NCBI RefSeq assembly: GCF_030272615.1
Contig: NC_081407.1
Location: forward strand, 438,617,230 to 438,681,229
Length of the DNA: 64,000 nt
DNA from: Cryptomeria japonica
Taxonomy: Eukaryota; Streptophyta; Pinopsida; Cupressales; Cupressaceae
Direction: 5' to 3'
Shown here piece by piece: positions 35,159 through 46,007 of this stretch. The notes below the pieces were generated by a model that worked only from the letters and a program-made list of their open reading frames with translations, did not search any database and was not told the origin of the DNA. Position numbers and translations under genes: made by a program. The stretch's first letter is position 1; every line of letters starts with the position of its first letter.

Positions 35159-35257
35159 AGATCCTCACATGGAATGTTAGGAGCCTAAATGCTCCTCTTT
35201 GGAGATAAATGAAGATCCTCACATGGAATGTTAGGGGCCTAAATGCTCCTAACAGAT
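35150..35257 (+). repeat. 54-bp tandem duplication at LINE ORF2 start
   Basis: GATAAATGAAGATCCTCAC begins at 35,150 and again at 35,204. The step of 54 bp is a multiple of three, so both copies read the same first codons of the endonuclease. The first copy ends in a stop. Confidence 0.9.
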
Positions 35258-36054
35258 GGCATATGATCAAGTGCAAAATAGACATTATAATTCTGCTTCA
35301 ATAAATGAAGCTTTGTAAAGGAAATGCAGATTTCTTTGTAAAATATTGTTTTGGTTGGGTAGGATTCATGCATCCAGTGGATGGTGCCTCTTGAGGGCTA
35401 TGAGTTGTGTGGAAACATAAAATGGTAAACCTATCTATCTTAGCATCTAATCAGAATTGGATTGAATGTGAGGTACAAAGTAACACATCAGATTTATAAT
35501 TTACTCTATATAACATTTATGGGTCGTTCAAGACATCAGATAAATTAGAATTATGGAGAGTTATGAGCATGAATTTGCAAGGTAATCAAGGAAGGATTGT
35601 CTTGGCTAGAGATTTCAATGATATACTTCACTCAAGTGATAAAATTGGGGGATTGGGAAGAATGGCTCAAACACACATCAATTTTAATAACTTTATCTGG
35701 GACTATGGTATGACAAATGTCATCCCTTCAAATGATAAATTTAATTGGATGAATTGAAGACATGGTTCCTCAAACATTGCAGAGAGACTTGATAGATTCT
35801 TTGTATCAGATGGTTGGGTGAATTCCACTCTACTTCCAAGATGATTGATTAAACCCATTCCAATTTTAGATCATTTCCATTGGAATTGAATCTATTGGAA
35901 GACTCTCGACCTACCAAATTTCAATTTAAATTTAAAAAAATGTGGTTTAGGTGGTTGGGTTTGTTGGTATTATTAAAAGAATGGTGGACAAATTTCAAAC
36001 ATATTAAAGGAACCAAAATATTACTATTTTGCAAGAGACTTCAGATTATGAAAG
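35155..36054 (+). pseudogene. LINE ORF2, endonuclease part
   Basis: The APE-type endonuclease nicks target DNA. The frame begins MKILTWNVR at 35,155 and again at 35,209 because of a 54-bp duplication. Later blocks are IVLARDFNDILHSSDK (usually GDFN), FNNFIWDYG and ERLDRFFVSDGW. Several stops interrupt it (among them 35,209 upstream, 35,302 and 35,757). The frame then passes LLKEWWTNFKHIKGT and is cut at 36,054 by an insertion. Confidence 0.8.
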
Positions 36055-37041
36055 GGGTGAACTCACAATACTGGTTCCCACTTTTTGACCAACTTTGACA
36101 CTTATATGAATATTTTGAAAAAAACCTTCACTTTCCGACACCTATAACTTTTAAACCGTTAAGAATTTGAAGATGATATAAACTAATTTTTAACATCTTG
36201 TTTGTAGATTCTAAATATATTTTTTTCAAATTTGTTTGAATAAAATTTTATTGATTTTTCCATCTCCCTCAAAAAGTAATTTTTTACAGCAAACAACATT
36301 TTTTAAGAGTGATGTGTATCCCGAAACGCATAATATTTTCTCTACAAATGATAAAAACTTAATTCTTTTGAATTTTGGTTTGTAACATCAATACCCAGGA
36401 CATGCAGATGGTTTGGTAGTGATATGTTGAATATTTTTCATTTAGTTTTGAAGTTAGACTAATTATAATTTAAATATAGGTGTACGTTTGAACACATAAC
36501 TTGTTTTATATATATCAAAATTCAATTTTCTTTTTTTTGTTAGAAAGAAAACATCAATACCTAGTGCATAGATATTTTTCAGAATTCTTTTTAATTAGTT
36601 TACTATTTTTCCCAATGCATTGAACAAAGAAGTTCATGTTCGGTGAAAAACCTACATTCATAAGAAATAAAATAAAAATATATTAATGAAATTAAATATA
36701 TTAAAAGTTATACTATTTGGAAAGCTTATGATAAGGACTAAATACTTTTTAAAAAAAAAACTTTTAAATGAATTAATTTGACCCCCCAAAAGCTAATGTA
36801 AAATTGGTTTTTTATCAGCATTTGATAGATGCAAAGGAGACTCCATTGCAAGTATGATTTAGAAGTAGAGAGGTTCTATCCAAGAAATTTTGATCTAAGA
36901 GCCTTTGATTTAACTCTCTTCAATGAATTACTTAAAATGGGACCTCTTAAAGCTTAAATCATTATATTTTCTAAAAAATGTATGATTTCAGCAAAAATCA
37001 GGACGTACCAAAAAGTGGGAACCAGCTTTGTGAGTTCACCC
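36055..37041. mobile_element. 987-bp inverted-repeat element (MITE-like) inside the LINE
   Basis: Both ends read inward as GGGTGAACTCACAA, then three variable bases, then TGGTTCCCACTTTTTG: about 33 bp of terminal inverted repeat. AAAG flanks both sides (36,051-36,054 and 37,042-37,045), and the LINE frame (LQIMK, then EKLKVWN) continues when one AAAG is kept. No transposase is present. A 4-bp duplication with this terminus does not match a superfamily I recognise. Confidence 0.8.
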
Positions 37042-37045
37042 AAAG

Positions 37046-39200
37046 AAAAACTAAAAGTATGGAATAGAACGGTTTTCAAGAATATTTTTGAAGGAAAAAC
37101 ATAGAATAGAAGAAGAATTGGATGAACTGAACAGTTTTGTATTGGAGAATGGTATGTCACATACATAATTCCAAAAAGAAAGAGACTTAATGAATGAATA
37201 CAAAGAAGTGTTGGCTAGAGAAGAATGTTATTAGAAAGCAAAATCTAGAAAAAAAAAATGACTCAAAGAAGGAGACCGTAAAACCAAATTCTTCAATAAT
37301 TTTGTGGAGATGAAGAGGATTTGGAACTAGATAACACAAATCAAACATAGGGATGGAAAAAATATGATGGAAGTTGTGGATATACAAGAGGAAGGAGTTA
37401 AATTTTATTGCAATCTATTGGGTGGTGATGGGGGAGCAGATGCCTTAGATAGAGATTTCATCAAAGAGATCCCTAAGTTGATTATACGAGAAGACAATGT
37501 GATGATGATGGCACCAATATCCATGGAGGAGGTTAAAACAACAATTTTCCAGATGCATCCAGACAAGGCACCAAGGCCCAATGGTTTTACTACCCTCTTT
37601 TTTCAAGAAATATTGGGATTTCATGACAAGAGACATTCAAGAGGTGGTAGAAGAATCAAGAAAGAAAGGCCCAATGTTTAAAGAGATGAACACGAATATA
37701 GCCCTCATTCCAAAAAAGTAGGAGGTGCGGAACTTCTCCGATTTTCATCCAATATTGCTATGTAATACAATTTATAAAATTGTGGCAAAGGTTATGGCCA
37801 ACAGGTTAAAGCTGGTGCTCCCAAAAATAGTTTCTTTGAAGCAAAGTGGTTATGTGCCAAATAGGAATATAGCGGATGGGATAATCATAGCCCATGAGAT
37901 TATCCATTCAATAAAGAAAGATAATATAAGAGGAAAGGTTTTAAACCTAGATGTGAAGAAAGCATGTGAGCATGTTCATTGGAGATTCCTCATGAAAATT
38001 CAAGAGACATTTGGTTTTAGTGAACAACGGGTAAACTGGATCTATGGTTGCATCTCTTCTACTAGGTATTTTGTCCTCATTAACAGCAACCCATGTGGTT
38101 CCTTTCAAAGTGGACATGGACTCCAACAAGGTAAATCCCTATCTCCCTCTCTATTTATAATTATGGTTGATGCTTTTAGTAGAAAAATATATGTTTTGTC
38201 TAGATCTAGGGTGTGGACAGGAATCTCTGCAGTTCCTACTTTGCCCCCCTTTTCCCTCAACTTTTTGTAGATGATACCATATTGTATGGGAGAGCCTCAT
38301 TAGAGGAAGCATAGGTTGTAAAGAAATATTTGGATGAGTAATACACAATCTCAAGACAAAAAATAAATAAAGAGAAGTCAATAATATATTTTTTCAACAC
38401 CAGTCAATCGATGCAAAGAATAATAGGGGCAAAAATTGGTTTCAACATTGATAAACTTCCAATGACATATTTGGGAGTACTGTTATTTCAAGGAATTATT
38501 AGCAATAGGTTGTGGAATGAAGTTATTGAGAAATGTGGTAAAAATACAGAGTGCTAGAAAGGGAGATGGCTTACAATGGTTGCGCGCATTACAATGATCA
38601 AATCAATGTTGACCGCAATACCAATATATATGATATCTTCATTGGAAGTGACAAACAAATTTGCATAGGAGATAACTAATCATCTCAAATGATTTTTGTG
38701 GGATGGAGCTAATGAAAAACACAAGATCCCATTGGTAGCTTGGGAGAATGTCAAGCTACATAAGGAAGCGAGAAGAGTCGGTATCAGAGAGATCATCCTC
38801 CAAAACAAAACCTTAGTGGCAAAAATCATATTTTGAATTTATTAAGAACTAAATGAATTATGGAGCTAATTAATCAAAAAGAAGTATCTAGATGAAGACT
38901 CTCTAGAAGGAATTTTAACAATTACTAACCCACCACGGAGTTCAGCGATATGGAACTTTATGACAAAGTGTAGAGACATCATAATTGATCACCTGTCTTG
39001 GAGAATCAAAGATGGTAGTAAAGCTAGTTTTTGGACTCCTGAAACGGGTACATGCCTCTTATTGATATACCAGGAATGATCCAAGCAAGAGAGAGTTGCC
39101 CCTATACTCGGATAAAAAGTTGGAGATTATCTAAATATATCTTAGAATAATGGTATTATGTTCTCTAATTGGAAGCATTTGGTAATGTAAGGTGAAAATT
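37046..39200 (+). pseudogene. LINE ORF2, reverse transcriptase and C-terminal part
   Basis: Blocks in order: EKLKVWNRTVFKNIF, EVKTTIFQMHPDKAPRPNGFT, FHPILLCNTIYKIVAKVMANRL, GYVPNRNIADGI, HGLQQGKSLSPSLFII, the catalytic FVDDTILYG near 38,260, then the post-RT region (YLGVLLFQG, FLWDGANEKHKIPLVAWENV). These are the usual steps of plant L1 proteins. Frameshifts near 37,615 and 38,245 and many stops kill it. Confidence 0.87.
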
Positions 39201-39920
39201 AGGGTGCCTGCAAGAAGTTGAGTCCACTTTTCGGCTAAAAAGTGGAAGTGTTTTCCTTGTTTTTTAGATTTTATTGTGTTTGACCTAAAAATTTGAAGCA
39301 CTTAAAGAATGAATCTTGGAAAAAGTCAATAATAGAAAATGTAGTGCTCGAAGTCTAATTTCCAAATATGTAATTTATTTTAATACCTAGATCTTAAAAG
39401 TTAAGTTTGAATAGACATTACTATAACCTATAGTTTAAAAGTCACTTTTCAGGACCATACCATGCTTGTGTACAACAAGCATAATTTGACCTAAATGAAA
39501 GTTCTAAATCCTTTTGGGAAAAGATCTGTAACTCACTCACCTTTGATGAGAATATTTGTTTGTAGTTTTTTTCTGCATTTTTTTTGTTAATGTTTTATTG
39601 GGTGTAATCATTGTTTTGAAAATCCCCGTGTACGGCAAGCATAATTTGAGCTAAACTTAACATTTTTTTATTTTTTAAAAACTGTATAGAATTGTCTCTA
39701 GTTTTTTGCTATATAATTTTTTTTCCAAAAATTGAAAGACAAAAAAGTTATTAAAAAAACTAAAAAACCCTATTATTTCAAGTTTATGGACCTCTTTCAT
39801 TATAAATTTTTTTTTTAAAAAAATATTGATCCATTTTTTTAAAAAAATTACATATTTGGAATTTAGACAGTCTCTTCTATAATGGGTTTTCATTGTTTAA
39901 TTTTTTTTTGAAAATTTGGT
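39201..39920 (+). repeat. Diverged ~700-bp direct repeat, right copy
   Basis: Partner of 33,717-34,395 with the same block order. It begins directly where the LINE sequence stops. An inverted pair, CCACTTTT and AAAAAGTGG, lies near its start. Confidence 0.6.
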
Positions 39921-40084
39921 GTTCAAATATATTTTTAAAGTCATTATTTTGTATGAAGATTGATTTGGCCTTCAAGTTGCAGGTCAAACCAGGGCCAAGC
40001 CAAATTTCTTCCTAGGTGGGTCTAACAGTGCATTATTTTTCTAAGCTTTTCCTAAAGTTCTTAATTTTTAATCGGGTTTCCTAA

Positions 40085-41170
40085 CCAGTGAGCAGGTTCC
40101 TTTTAATCTAAAGGCGTGTGTGATTTCGCAGCCCTAAGATGCCCCTGAGTTACCGTTCCCGAAGTGGCAAAAGGAGGAAGTGGGTCCGGCATCCAGGTTT
40201 TCACTAAAGATAAAGACCGATCAAGTTTTATTTCATCAGACGGTTTGCGCGGTTTCGCAAGATAAAGGTAACTGAGATTTAACCTTCATGAAATGGTGAA
40301 AAGGAAATTGGCTCCAACATTCAGGCAAAGGCTAAGGTAAAGACCGATCAAGTTCCTTTTGATCGGATGGCTCGCGCGGTTTCGCTAGGTGAAGGTGCGC
40401 GGTTTTAAGGCTTCGTGAAGTGGCGAAAAGGAAAATGGATCCGCGAGGCAGTAAAAACTAAAGGTAAATACCGATCAAGTTCCTTTTGATCGGACGGTCG
40501 ACGCTATTTCACAGCCCTAAGGTGCCTGAGATTTAACCTTCGCGAAGTAGCGAAGTGACATGGCAGCCACTTGGTTGATGTCATGGCAGAATGGATGGAT
40601 TAGACCGCTGACTAAAAGACAAGTTGTTAGATACACGTGGCAGACCTGAAGTGGATCCCATGGAAGTTGTTCGATGAATAAAAGATTGACACATTGGTTT
40701 CCTTTGCTAGTAGCTTGCCAGGTCGGATGGTGCTGAGTTAGAGGGCCCACTCCTACTGGTTAAGTTTGTTAAAGGGTGTGTATCTCAAGAAGGATCCTAC
40801 GGTGGGCGCTATTTCGTAGCTTGAAGATGCAAGGTAATTACCATTCGTGAAGCAACAAAAACTGCTAGCCTTAAACGCTTGGTGCATGGTTAGTGGGGTT
40901 AGCCACCAGTCACAAGATGAAATAAAGACCGATCAGGTTCCTTTTGATTGGACGGCCTGCGTGGTTTCGTTGAGAGAATGTGCATGATGTTTAGCTTTCG
41001 CGAGATAGCGAAAGAGATCTGAGCTCGTCGCCAAATGAAGAATAGTCAATAAAGTTAAGGTCGTGCAAGTTTCGCTGGATCTGACGGTTGGCGTGATTTC
41101 ACTTGATGAAGAAGCATAGATTTTAGGCTTCATGAATGACGAAACAAGAAAGTGATAGAAACATAGACAT
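40085..41170 (+). repeat. Tandem array of ~128-bp units, copy 2
   Basis: Cores of the TTCGCGAAGTGGCGAAAAGG type lie near 40,140, 40,283, 40,410, 40,535, 40,845, 40,997 and 41,130. The order of steps (about 125-143, then about 310, 152 and 133) parallels copy 1. CCGATCAAGTT and TTTTGATCGG pairs separate them and can form hairpins. It precedes eORF copy 2 as copy 1 precedes eORF copy 1. Confidence 0.82.
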
Positions 41171-41478
41171 TTTGTGATCCGTTGGAGCAAAATTTTTGAA
41201 TTCATTCGTGAATTCAATTCTGAGGTGATGGCCGAAGCATGTGGTGTTAATGTCGCAATTAAGAACCCGATTGTCGTATATATGCTCACATCAATTGAAT
41301 GTAGGCATCATTTCGAAGAGTTGTTGCAGAAAAGTTGGTGCAGAGCAAAGTTCTTCAGGCTGAAAACAGGTTTTCTTGTTTCTTGCTTACCAGTTACTTG
41401 AAAGTTTGATTGAATTGTGGTTTTGTTCTGTTAAAGAATTGTTATGATTAGTAATTGAATTACTTGCATATCATTGAG

Positions 41479-44400
41479 ATGGCACCCAGAAGGGACTTCA
41501 CAGGGAAAGTTAATTACTAGGAGAGAGCAATTTGTGATGATTTCCTAGAACAGTTGTCTATGTCCACAAACGTAGCAGCTAAGGTTAAAGAATTAGTGCC
41601 CAAGGCTCCTCACTTGAGAATAGGAGAAGGATTGTATGACAAGGGTAAATGGCTGAGAGACCCACATATAGGGTTGTTTGGTTTAGGTTTATTCAAGGTT
41701 GGATTTGGTATGAGACACTCCCCGACCCCAATGAACAATATTTGGGAGTTGGATGTAGGTAAATTGGTGGTCCCTGGAGTGTTCGTGGATGTTGATCTCC
41801 TAACTCAGATTGCACACAACTTTGACCCTATTACCAAAAGTGCTAGGGATATAAATGGAAAAACCCTCATTGAAATAAATGATGATGAGTTCAGAAATGT
41901 ATTTGGGCTTAGTGAGGTGTCCAATTATTTGGAGCCCATTAATTTTAAATCATTGGCTCAGGTCTACAATGCACAGAGGAATCATCTTAGAAATGGGCCT
42001 CTTAAAGAATTCTTTGTTAAAATAGGTGGATTGACTATTGTAGGACCTAATACCGTGGAGCCTTTCTCCTTAAATTTGTTCACTCTTAGAGCCAAAGGAT
42101 TATACTGGTCACTCTGCTAGATTTTTGGAGAGGATGCTGAAGTGAACATGCCAACTCATTACATGTTAATGATAGCTCAAATTTTTAATTTTTCTCTGCC
42201 AGTCACATTTGATTATGCCCCCTATATTACTAATGCAATCCATGAAGGCTTGATAGGGATAAAGAATGGTAAGGTGGATAGGCCTTTTGGACGGTACTCA
42301 CTTCTCATGCATATGTTTCTATTCAAGGGTGGTGACTACTTTGCCAATGAAATGGATCTGGTGAAAGAAAAGGATGGGGAGAAAATTCCAGTTCAATTAT
42401 GGAGCACAATGTTGTCATGGGACAGGGAAGATGCTAGCTACCTAAAGTTTGATAAGTTCTTTGCATCCAAGATCAGAATTCTTTTATGCTCAGAAAATCC
42501 AAGGGTCCCTAAAGCTCTTTTGGAGTTTCTTAGGCCAAAGAAGTTTGTTGAAGAAATCAAAATTGTCCACAATTGGGGTGACATGTACTTGTACCCTATT
42601 TCCATAGTTTTCAGAGTGTATGGTTTCAGAGGCACTCCATTTTTATTGCCATATCAGGTCCCACTGAAAGTAGGAATTGCAGAGATCCTCAAGCAGATTT
42701 GGGGTGTACAAGAGGTGGAGCTATCCAATAGAGGAAAAGGGACAATTTTCCCAATAGTGACAATAGCACATCAGTTTGTGATTACTAAAGGTGGGTGGAA
42801 GTGTTCTGAGGAGTTCTTTCAACCATACTGGCTATCCACTACAGTGTCAAGGTTTTCTGACCCTGAAGACTTCTTTAACAGTATGTTTAGGAAGAGGGCA
42901 GTATGCAAAGGAAGACCTCACCAACTCCAATTCCCTGAAGACCTCATCAGAAATGAGTTTGATTTGGATGAGTAGGAGCTAAGGAAAGAAAAATGGGTGG
43001 CCTACAAGAAGACTCTAGATTTTGTGCACCAATTTGACACCAGCTATAACCCTTTGTCCAGTTTTCACCCCTTTGAGGAAAAAGAAAAGTTCCTAATTCT
43101 TTTCTTTGAAGATGTAATGCAAACATTGAAGGACGAGAGGGAAGCAGTGATTAAAAATAACCCTGAGAAGGCAAGACTAGTTCTAGCTAGGTCTACATCT
43201 GCTAAAGCAATCCCTCCTGGTGACTATGTATTGCATAGAAAATCCAAGTACTGTGTGTTAGTGCCAACAATAGGGGAGCCTTCTACTTCAAGAGGGAAGA
43301 GGACAATACAAGATGTCATTGACATTCAGGACTCCCTAAAGAAGCAAAGGGTGGGAAAGGAAGTGCAATCTAATGAGCCCTTGTATTCCCCATCTCGATC
43401 CCTTATTCATATAGGAGATGAGCAGGCAACAACTGAGCAATTGTTGCAGTTAGGGAGTCTTGGGGAGATAGCCTATACCTATGATGAAATAGAAGATGGA
43501 ATGCCTCAAGAGCCAGAAGATGCTGAGATGAACATAACCACCAATGAGTTCAAAGGCTAGGAACTGGATCCTACATTAAACAGGCCAGTGAGGAATTCTT
43601 AGCTGATAGCAACTTTGTTACCTCAAGAGCTTTCATGCAATTTGTGTGGAAGTAAAATATTGATAAGTTTAATGCCAGATGTGAGAAGAGGAAGAGTGAG
43701 CAACCCCACAAGGATGCAACTGTGGTGGAGGAAGAAATAAAGCAAGAAATGGTCACTGAGTTTAAGACCATCACTCCTGAGCAAGGAAGGGAAATGGTAG
43801 CAAAGGCTGGTGTACTCATCCTCCCTGAATGGGATATAGAAAATGCCTTGGTTCTAGAGGCAGTCAGGAAAGAGACCAAGCCTATGGAAGGAGTAACCTT
43901 CAGCAAGGATCTTGTTGCCCTGGTCATGTGGTCTCTGAAAAGAGATGAAAATAGAAAGAGAAAGGATACCCCAGAGTCCAGCTACCTTGGATGCATGATA
44001 GTAAAGAGGGTACAAAGTATTTGAGTGGTGGAGGCTGCTAGCAAAGTCTTAGAGATGATGAAATTCAGTGTTGCAGTGGTAGAGAAAGAAGCAAAGGAAA
44101 AGGCAAATCTCCGGGCTAAGTTAGAGATAGTCCTGAAAGCCTACAATGATGCCAAAGGAGAGGTAATGAGCTGAGACACTATTATTGCTAATTTGAAAAT
44201 CCAATTGGCAGGACAATACCATCAAGGTGAGTCCTCAACCTTGATGATTGTGTCTTCTCCTGCACATCCTCCATCTACTAGCCCTATCATTGAATTCCCA
44301 CCTTCTCCTACACCTTCTAGTTCCCAATCAGTTGAGATCACTCCTCAGGAGTTGGAGAAGCTAAATCAGGCTCAAACCCTGTTTGCAAATAAATATGAAG

Positions 44401-45056
44401 AGAGAGTGAGGGCCACAATTTTGAGTTTTGCTGACACTGTAGGATCATCATTGGTGTATAACAATATGAGTAAAGTTTTGGATATGTGGAATGAGCTCAA
44501 TGGAGACAAGGTTGTTCTAATGCCTATTTTGGACAAGTGGAAGCCTAGGGAGGAGGACCTAGAACTTATATGTGTATCTTATGATGAGGCAGGGTCTGAC
44601 CCCATTATCAATTCCACTTGTGACATGACAAAGGATCTGGCAAAGTTAGCAGAAGGAGTAGATAATGTAGAGAGGAAGATCAACTTGTATAAGAAAGAGT
44701 ACACTGAGCAAGTATTTGAATTTTTCCTAGGGGGTTTTGATAGTCCAACTCAATTGAATGACAAACAAATATGGCTTAATGAATTAGGAGCCAACCTATC
44801 ATTAAGGATAAAGGGAATCATTAATATAGATGCTACTTCCCTATTTATCAGAACGGTTGAGGAGATAGAGAAAATTAAATCACACTATGGTTTCCTAAAT
44901 TCAGAGGTCAATAAAATGAGGAGCTCTTGGAAGAGATTAGCCAAGACAAAAGGGAAAGTTTTTAACTTCTCATGGCCTGCTGATGACGTGTACCAGGAGT
45001 GGACAAGAAAGTATGCTGTGCTGGATGCAGAGGTTCAAGAAGAAGCCGCAGAATGA
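41479..45056 (+). pseudogene. Unrecognised large ORF (eORF), copy 2
   Basis: ATG at 41,479 (MAPRRDFTGKVNY) to TGA at 45,054-45,056, about 1,190 codons. It aligns with copy 1 throughout. The globular part includes WELDVGKLVVPGVFVDVDLL, IEINDDEFRNVFGL, MPTHYMLMIAQIF and HNWGDMYLYPISIVFRVYGF. A basic cluster (SLKKQRVGKE) near 43,335 could be a nuclear signal. Then follow EEIKQEM, a coiled coil (44,060-44,190), Pro/Ser-rich PPSPTPSSSQS and a helical C-terminus. Stops: near 41,518, 42,118, 42,973, 43,558, 44,022 and 44,173, several facing Gln or Arg codons in copy 1, and a frameshift about 43,560-43,720. No family recognised. Confidence 0.78.
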
Positions 45057-46007
45057 CAACCGACGAAAGGGGGTCGTTCAAAAGTGGAAAAGATTTGCTA
45101 CTTCTTGTTCAAACAAGAAGTTTGTTGTAACAAACCTTTTGAAAAGGTCTGAAGCTTGTATGCATCCATACTATTATAAATGGATACCAGGACTAATTAG
45201 AAAGGATCACAAGAATTTGTAAAGAAACTCTGCATAAATTTATCTAGGTTTTTCTAAGTTTATAGAGAATATTCTGAGTTTTGTAAGATTTTTTCAAAAA
45301 TGAATATCAATATACAGACCATAAACTTTTGAGCCTAGAATTTGTGTTGTCTTCTGGTGTGCTTTCAATAATTTACTGGTTTCATTTGGGTAATCTAGGG
45401 TTATTCAATTGAACATGGATTGTAATGCAGTCTTTATAGATATGTTTCTTAGCTTTCTTCTTTAGGAAATGAATTAAATACGCGAGGAATATCTCTGTTA
45501 GTATGTTATTTTGTTAGAGACTATGAATTTGATGAACACTGTCTAGTCTAATAAGGAAAGATTCTTATATATGTCAGGCATGTATGGGGTTGAGAGAAAC
45601 CGAAGTGATGATATGTATGGAGATATTTGATTGTGAGATCCTTGTTTAATTTGGATGACTCTATGGCCTAGATAAGGCACTGGTATCAATTGTAGTTCTC
45701 TTTCTACATTTCTTGAAGATCAATACTGAACATGAGCATAAGCTTTCTTTTATTATTTCAGTTTGTGTTTGAGGCGATAAGATTCATTGGTTTTGGATTG
45801 GTTTACTATGGATCTATTTTAAAAGTGTGAAATTATTCACAAAAGGTATACCCGCCTGAACTTTGGATAAGTTCAAAGTGTAGAAGGTTCTTGAAACCTT
45901 GTCATATGTTGCTCTGAGCTTCTTTTTCTTTGATCTCCTTATTTGCAGACAGAGTTATTATATTTCTTTATAAGGGATAAAGGGGGAATCAAAATTTGAG
46001 AACAACA
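45057..46007 (+). repeat. Terminal segment after eORF copy 2: candidate 3' LTR
   Basis: Matches 29,863-30,778 from GTCTGAAGCTTGTATGC to AACAACA and stops at the same base. TATAAAT lies at 45,175-45,181. It is joined at 46,008 directly to the inverted array arm. The start is unresolved: the first ~90 bp differ from copy 1 and hold a CTTCTTGTT / AACAAGAAG hairpin. Confidence 0.45.

Larger units (their letters stand above)
34430..39200 (+). mobile_element. Dead L1-type LINE retrotransposon
   Basis: It holds the end of ORF1 with a zinc-knuckle-like motif, an APE-type endonuclease start (MKILTWNVRG), a non-LTR reverse transcriptase (FVDDTILYG) and the region after it. Many stops and frameshifts are present. 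It is interrupted at 36,055-37,041 by an inverted-repeat element. No poly(A) tail or target duplication is recognisable, and the 5' end is not defined. Confidence 0.85.
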
